This document shows positions 15,933 to 18,648 of a stretch of DNA of 18,648 nucleotides, in pieces. The notes under the pieces are model-generated. The model searched no databases, was not told the DNA's origin, and saw nothing but the letters and a program-made list of their open reading frames with translations. A program made the position numbers and the translations under genes. The DNA comes from Polyrhizophydium stewartii (Eukaryota > Chytridiomycota > Chytridiomycetes > Rhizophydiales): contig JADGIZ010000237.1 of assembly GCA_027604665.1 (NCBI GenBank), positions 1 through 18,648 on the forward strand, given 5' to 3'. Numbering within the stretch: position 1 is the stretch's first letter; the number at the start of each line of letters is the position of its first letter.

Positions 15933-18630
15933 TCAGGCAGCGGCAGGCGAGATCTTGAACGAGTTGATCGTGACGCCGGAACCCTCGACGCCGCCGTCAG
16001 AGGTGAAGCGAACAATGGCAGAGAAAGTGGAAGAGGTCGTGGTGAAGGCAAAGGTCTTCGAGACAGTGCCCTTGCCAGAGACGCCGTTAACGCTGCCCGT
16101 GGTCAGGAAGTGCTTGACAGAGCCGTCGGCGTTGCGCACAAAGAGGGTGAGATAGTCAAAATCCTTCTCGGTGTCGTACGAGGCGTCGAGCGAGATGGAG
16201 ATGGCAGTGCCGACAGGCGCCTTGAGGAAGACCTCGATGGCCGAGTCGGTGTTGTCGGCATACAGCTTGCCGTCGCCAATGATCCACGTGTCCTTGACCT
16301 TGTTGAAGCCGTTGGCATCGGGAGTCGTCGGGCCGTTGTAAAGACCAATCGCCTTGTTGAAGCCGTTAAACGTGATCGCACCCTTGGTGATGTCGATGCG
16401 GTCGGCGTCCACAGGAACAACACGCAGGTTGCGCTTGGTCTTGAGCACCTGCTTGCCTCCCGTCTTGCCGATGATCACGAGCTGCGAGTTGCCGAGCGTC
16501 GTGCGCGGGGCCGAGGCCTTGAGGCTGACGGTGCTCTTGGCCAGGCTCGAGGGCTTGACCGTGCCGAGCGTCTTGCCCGTGGTGTCTTGGATCGTGAACT
16601 CCTGGATGCCGGCGGCCTGGGCAGAGAGCGTGAGAGCGCCAGGCTGCACCTCGCGGGTCAGCGGCTCGGCGACAAAGTAGAGGCTGTTCTGGCCGGTCTT
16701 GTCGCCGATCTCCTTGAGCTTGTCGGCAATGCGGTCGAACTGCGAGCTCGACGTGGCGTTGGGCAGCAGATCCGTGACGCGCGGGCGGAAGATGAAGTCG
16801 GCCTTGATGCCGAGATCCTCGATCAGCTTTCCGTTGTTGCGGCCGTTGCGAACCGACTGACGCACGCCAGCGCGCATGTTGTTGGCACGTGCGCCAATCT
16901 GTTGCAGAGGCAGCGGCGTGAAGTCGATCGGGTCGTAAGTGAGATAGTCCGAGAACTCCAGCACGTTTGCGCCGCCAGCACCGGTCTGGCCGTCCTCGCC
17001 AAAGATGGTGCCCGTGGCCGAGTCCTGGACGTTGGCCGAGAACATGTCGCACGCAGAATAGCAGCGGCCATTGTTGAAGACGCCCATGGGTTTGAGATAC
17101 GCCTGGCCGAGCGCGTTGGCCTCGGCAAAGGTGCCAAAGTACTTGATCGGCGTGTATCGGTCGGTCGGCTTGCTCTCCTTCCAGGCGTCCTGCCACTGCT
17201 GGCCGAGCTGGTTGGTGCGCGCAAACAGGTTGTACGTGACGTTGTTGCGGAGGTAGCGCGCGCCAAACTGGTTGAAGTCGGGCTTGAACAGCTGCGGCAG
17301 GCCGTTGGCGTAGTTGATCGAGCCACCGCCGTTGTCGCGGATGTCGACAAGCACAGAGTTGGTGTCCTTGAGCTCGTTGGCGAGGAGCGAGCGGACGACC
17401 TCGATGGCGAGCTGGTCGTTCGAGGCACCGCTGGGGTCCTTGGGGCTGAAGTCGGTAAGGTAGATGACGCCCATGTTCTTGCCCTTGGGGTCCCAGATAC
17501 CCCAAGAGACGCTCGATGCGTCCGTCGACTTGAGCGTGACTGGCCTCACGGCCGAGATGGGCTCGGATCCATCATTGAGCACAAAGGCAAGGGGCTGCTT
17601 GCGCGGGTCGTTGCGCGACTTGGGCGCCTTGGGGACCACGAGCGACTGCGACTGCGGTGTGCCCGGGATCACGACGCCCGTGCGCTGATAGTACAGCTGG
17701 CTCGAAGCGGCCCAGCAGGCGTCGTTGCGGGCCGAGACGTATGGGATCTCGACCTCGTAAAGCTTGCCGTAATGAGCGCGATCACGGAATTGGAGCGTGA
17801 TCGAGTCCTCATCGGGCAGGAGCCTCGACCAGCCGCTACGAGTGTTGAGCACATCGAGGCCTCGACGCATGCCGCCAAAGTCGTTGGCGCCTGCGCCGAG
17901 GCGGAACTGGTTCTTGCGGAACCACGTCACAAACGACTCGCCGTTGATCGTGGCGAGCTCGTCGCCGACCTTGATCTTGGCAAGCTGTGGCGCCAACAGG
18001 TTGCGGACAGCAGCCGTCGAGGAGTAGCCGCTGACGACAACCTTTGGGCTGTTGACAATGTCGGCAGAGCCCTCGGCAAACTCAAAGACGAGACCGGTCG
18101 TCGCCGAGAAGCAGCTGTAAGGGCCGGTCTTGTAGAACACGGTGTGGAGGTCGCGGATGCGCAGGAACGCCTCCGAGAGACCGATCTGCAGATCCTCGTC
18201 GGTGACCCAGTCGATGTTGGCGCGCAGGTTGCGGACAGTGGGGAACGGATCGCCCTCCTTGCCGTAGTTGGCGATCTTGGAGTCGTAGTTGACCCAAGCC
18301 TGGGCGTGCGCCGCAGATGCACCGACACGGCGGCGGTGTCAGCATCCAAGCAAGTGCGATGGCAGGCGAAGGCACATGGCCGAGCAAGACTGCCGCAGCA
18401 TGTCGGCCGACAGTGGCGGGCGGCGAAGGCGACAGGCAGCTGAGCAGGGTGGCGGGACGCACCGTGAGCAGCGTCTCGGCGTTGGTGAGGAGGCCCTTCT
18501 TCTCGGCCGGAGTAAGAGGAACAAAGGTGATGCGGCCGTTGTTGCGGTCGTCGGACAGGAAGCCGAAGGTGGTCTGGGCCGAGGCGGCCGAGGCCAGGGC
18601 GAGCACGGCGGCCGTGGCTGCGAAGAGCAT
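15933..18630 (-). CDS. Secreted S41 family serine protease, CPAF-like, 2 exons, 844 aa
   Basis: Exons (minus strand): 18630-18463 and 18299-15933, split by a 163-bp GTGCGT...CCAG intron; total 2535 nt. A clear signal peptide (LFAATAAVLALASAASA, likely cut after residue 18) predicts secretion. Residues 57-110 form the N-terminal lobe ending RDLHT (His108). A PDZ-like segment follows (LAKIKVGDELATINGESF). The S41 core has VLVDIRDNGGGSINYA (Asp375 to about 387) and CYSACDMFSAN with candidate nucleophile Ser471, then FGEDGQTGAGG (Glu491). No Lys sits about 25 residues after the Ser, unlike tail-specific proteases. This fits the CPAF-type His-Ser-Glu arrangement, though the acid residue is a guess. 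Residues about 570-844 form a beta-rich C-terminal region shared with the truncated gene at 1-903. Chytrids have many such secreted S41 enzymes; extracellular protein digestion is the likely role (inference). Confidence 0.92.
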
Positions 18631-18648
18631 GTCTTTTCTAGTCTGGTG

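Noticed and set aside
15795..18443. 882-residue open frame on the plus strand
   Set aside because: It lies antisense to the S41 protease gene, whose signal peptide, S41 motifs and paralogy are clear. Strong G/C third-position bias removes stop codons from the antisense frame; the translation is rich in Arg/Val/Glu/Asp with no recognisable domain.
1..18648. Bacterial-type systems (CRISPR, operons, insertion sequences), tRNA or rRNA genes
   Set aside because: Spliceosomal introns in six genes show a eukaryotic nuclear locus. I saw no direct-repeat arrays, transposase, terminal inverted repeats or tRNA-like cloverleaf by eye; tRNAscan-SE and a repeat finder would be the decisive check.

Overview
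This window looks like nuclear DNA from a GC-rich zoosporic (flagellated) fungus, probably a chytrid. Eight genes can be supported. Six of them are split by 37 short spliceosomal introns (55-163 bp, one of 367 bp). Three observations point to a fungus that makes motile zoospores: fungal-style compact gene spacing; an ortholog of the axonemal protein ZMYND12, which non-flagellated fungi have no obvious use for; and secreted S41/CPAF-like proteases, a family known to be expanded in chytrids such as Batrachochytrium. The species cannot be named from the sequence.

Layout: (1) 1-903 (+), the 3' end of an S41-protease paralog cut by the window edge. (2) 1145-4823 (+), a kinesin-8 (Kip3/KIF18-like) motor with 11 exons. 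(3) 6680-4926 (-), a ZMYND12 ortholog with 10 exons. (4) 6838-7626 (+), an unrecognised single-exon protein built on nine or ten tandem 11-residue repeats. (5) 7774-10298 (+), cytosolic asparaginyl-tRNA synthetase with 10 exons. (6) 13630-10392 (-), a DUF726/TMCO4/Mil1-like membrane lipase-fold protein with 3 exons. (7) 13751-15661 (+), RAD23 with 7 exons. (8) 18630-15933 (-), a complete secreted S41/CPAF-like protease, paralogous to gene 1.

Genes are packed tightly. Two pairs are convergent with about 100 bp or less between stop codons (kinesin/ZMYND12 and AsnRS/DUF726). Two pairs are divergent from very short shared upstream regions (ZMYND12/11-mer protein, 157 bp; DUF726/RAD23, 120 bp). 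The two S41 paralogs lie at opposite ends of the window with their 3' ends facing each other. Kinesin-8 and ZMYND12 both act on microtubule structures; the remaining genes are housekeeping or secreted and show no shared pathway.

Exon structures were built by hand from frame continuity, splice sites and remembered family alignments. In each of the six spliced genes the exons sum to a multiple of three and give a protein close to family length. The most unusual features are the 11-mer repeat protein, a 20-nt micro-exon in the kinesin motor, three GC-AG introns, and a locus-wide splice-donor habit (GTGCG in 13 of 37 introns) together with a CTGAC branch-like motif in 25 of 37.
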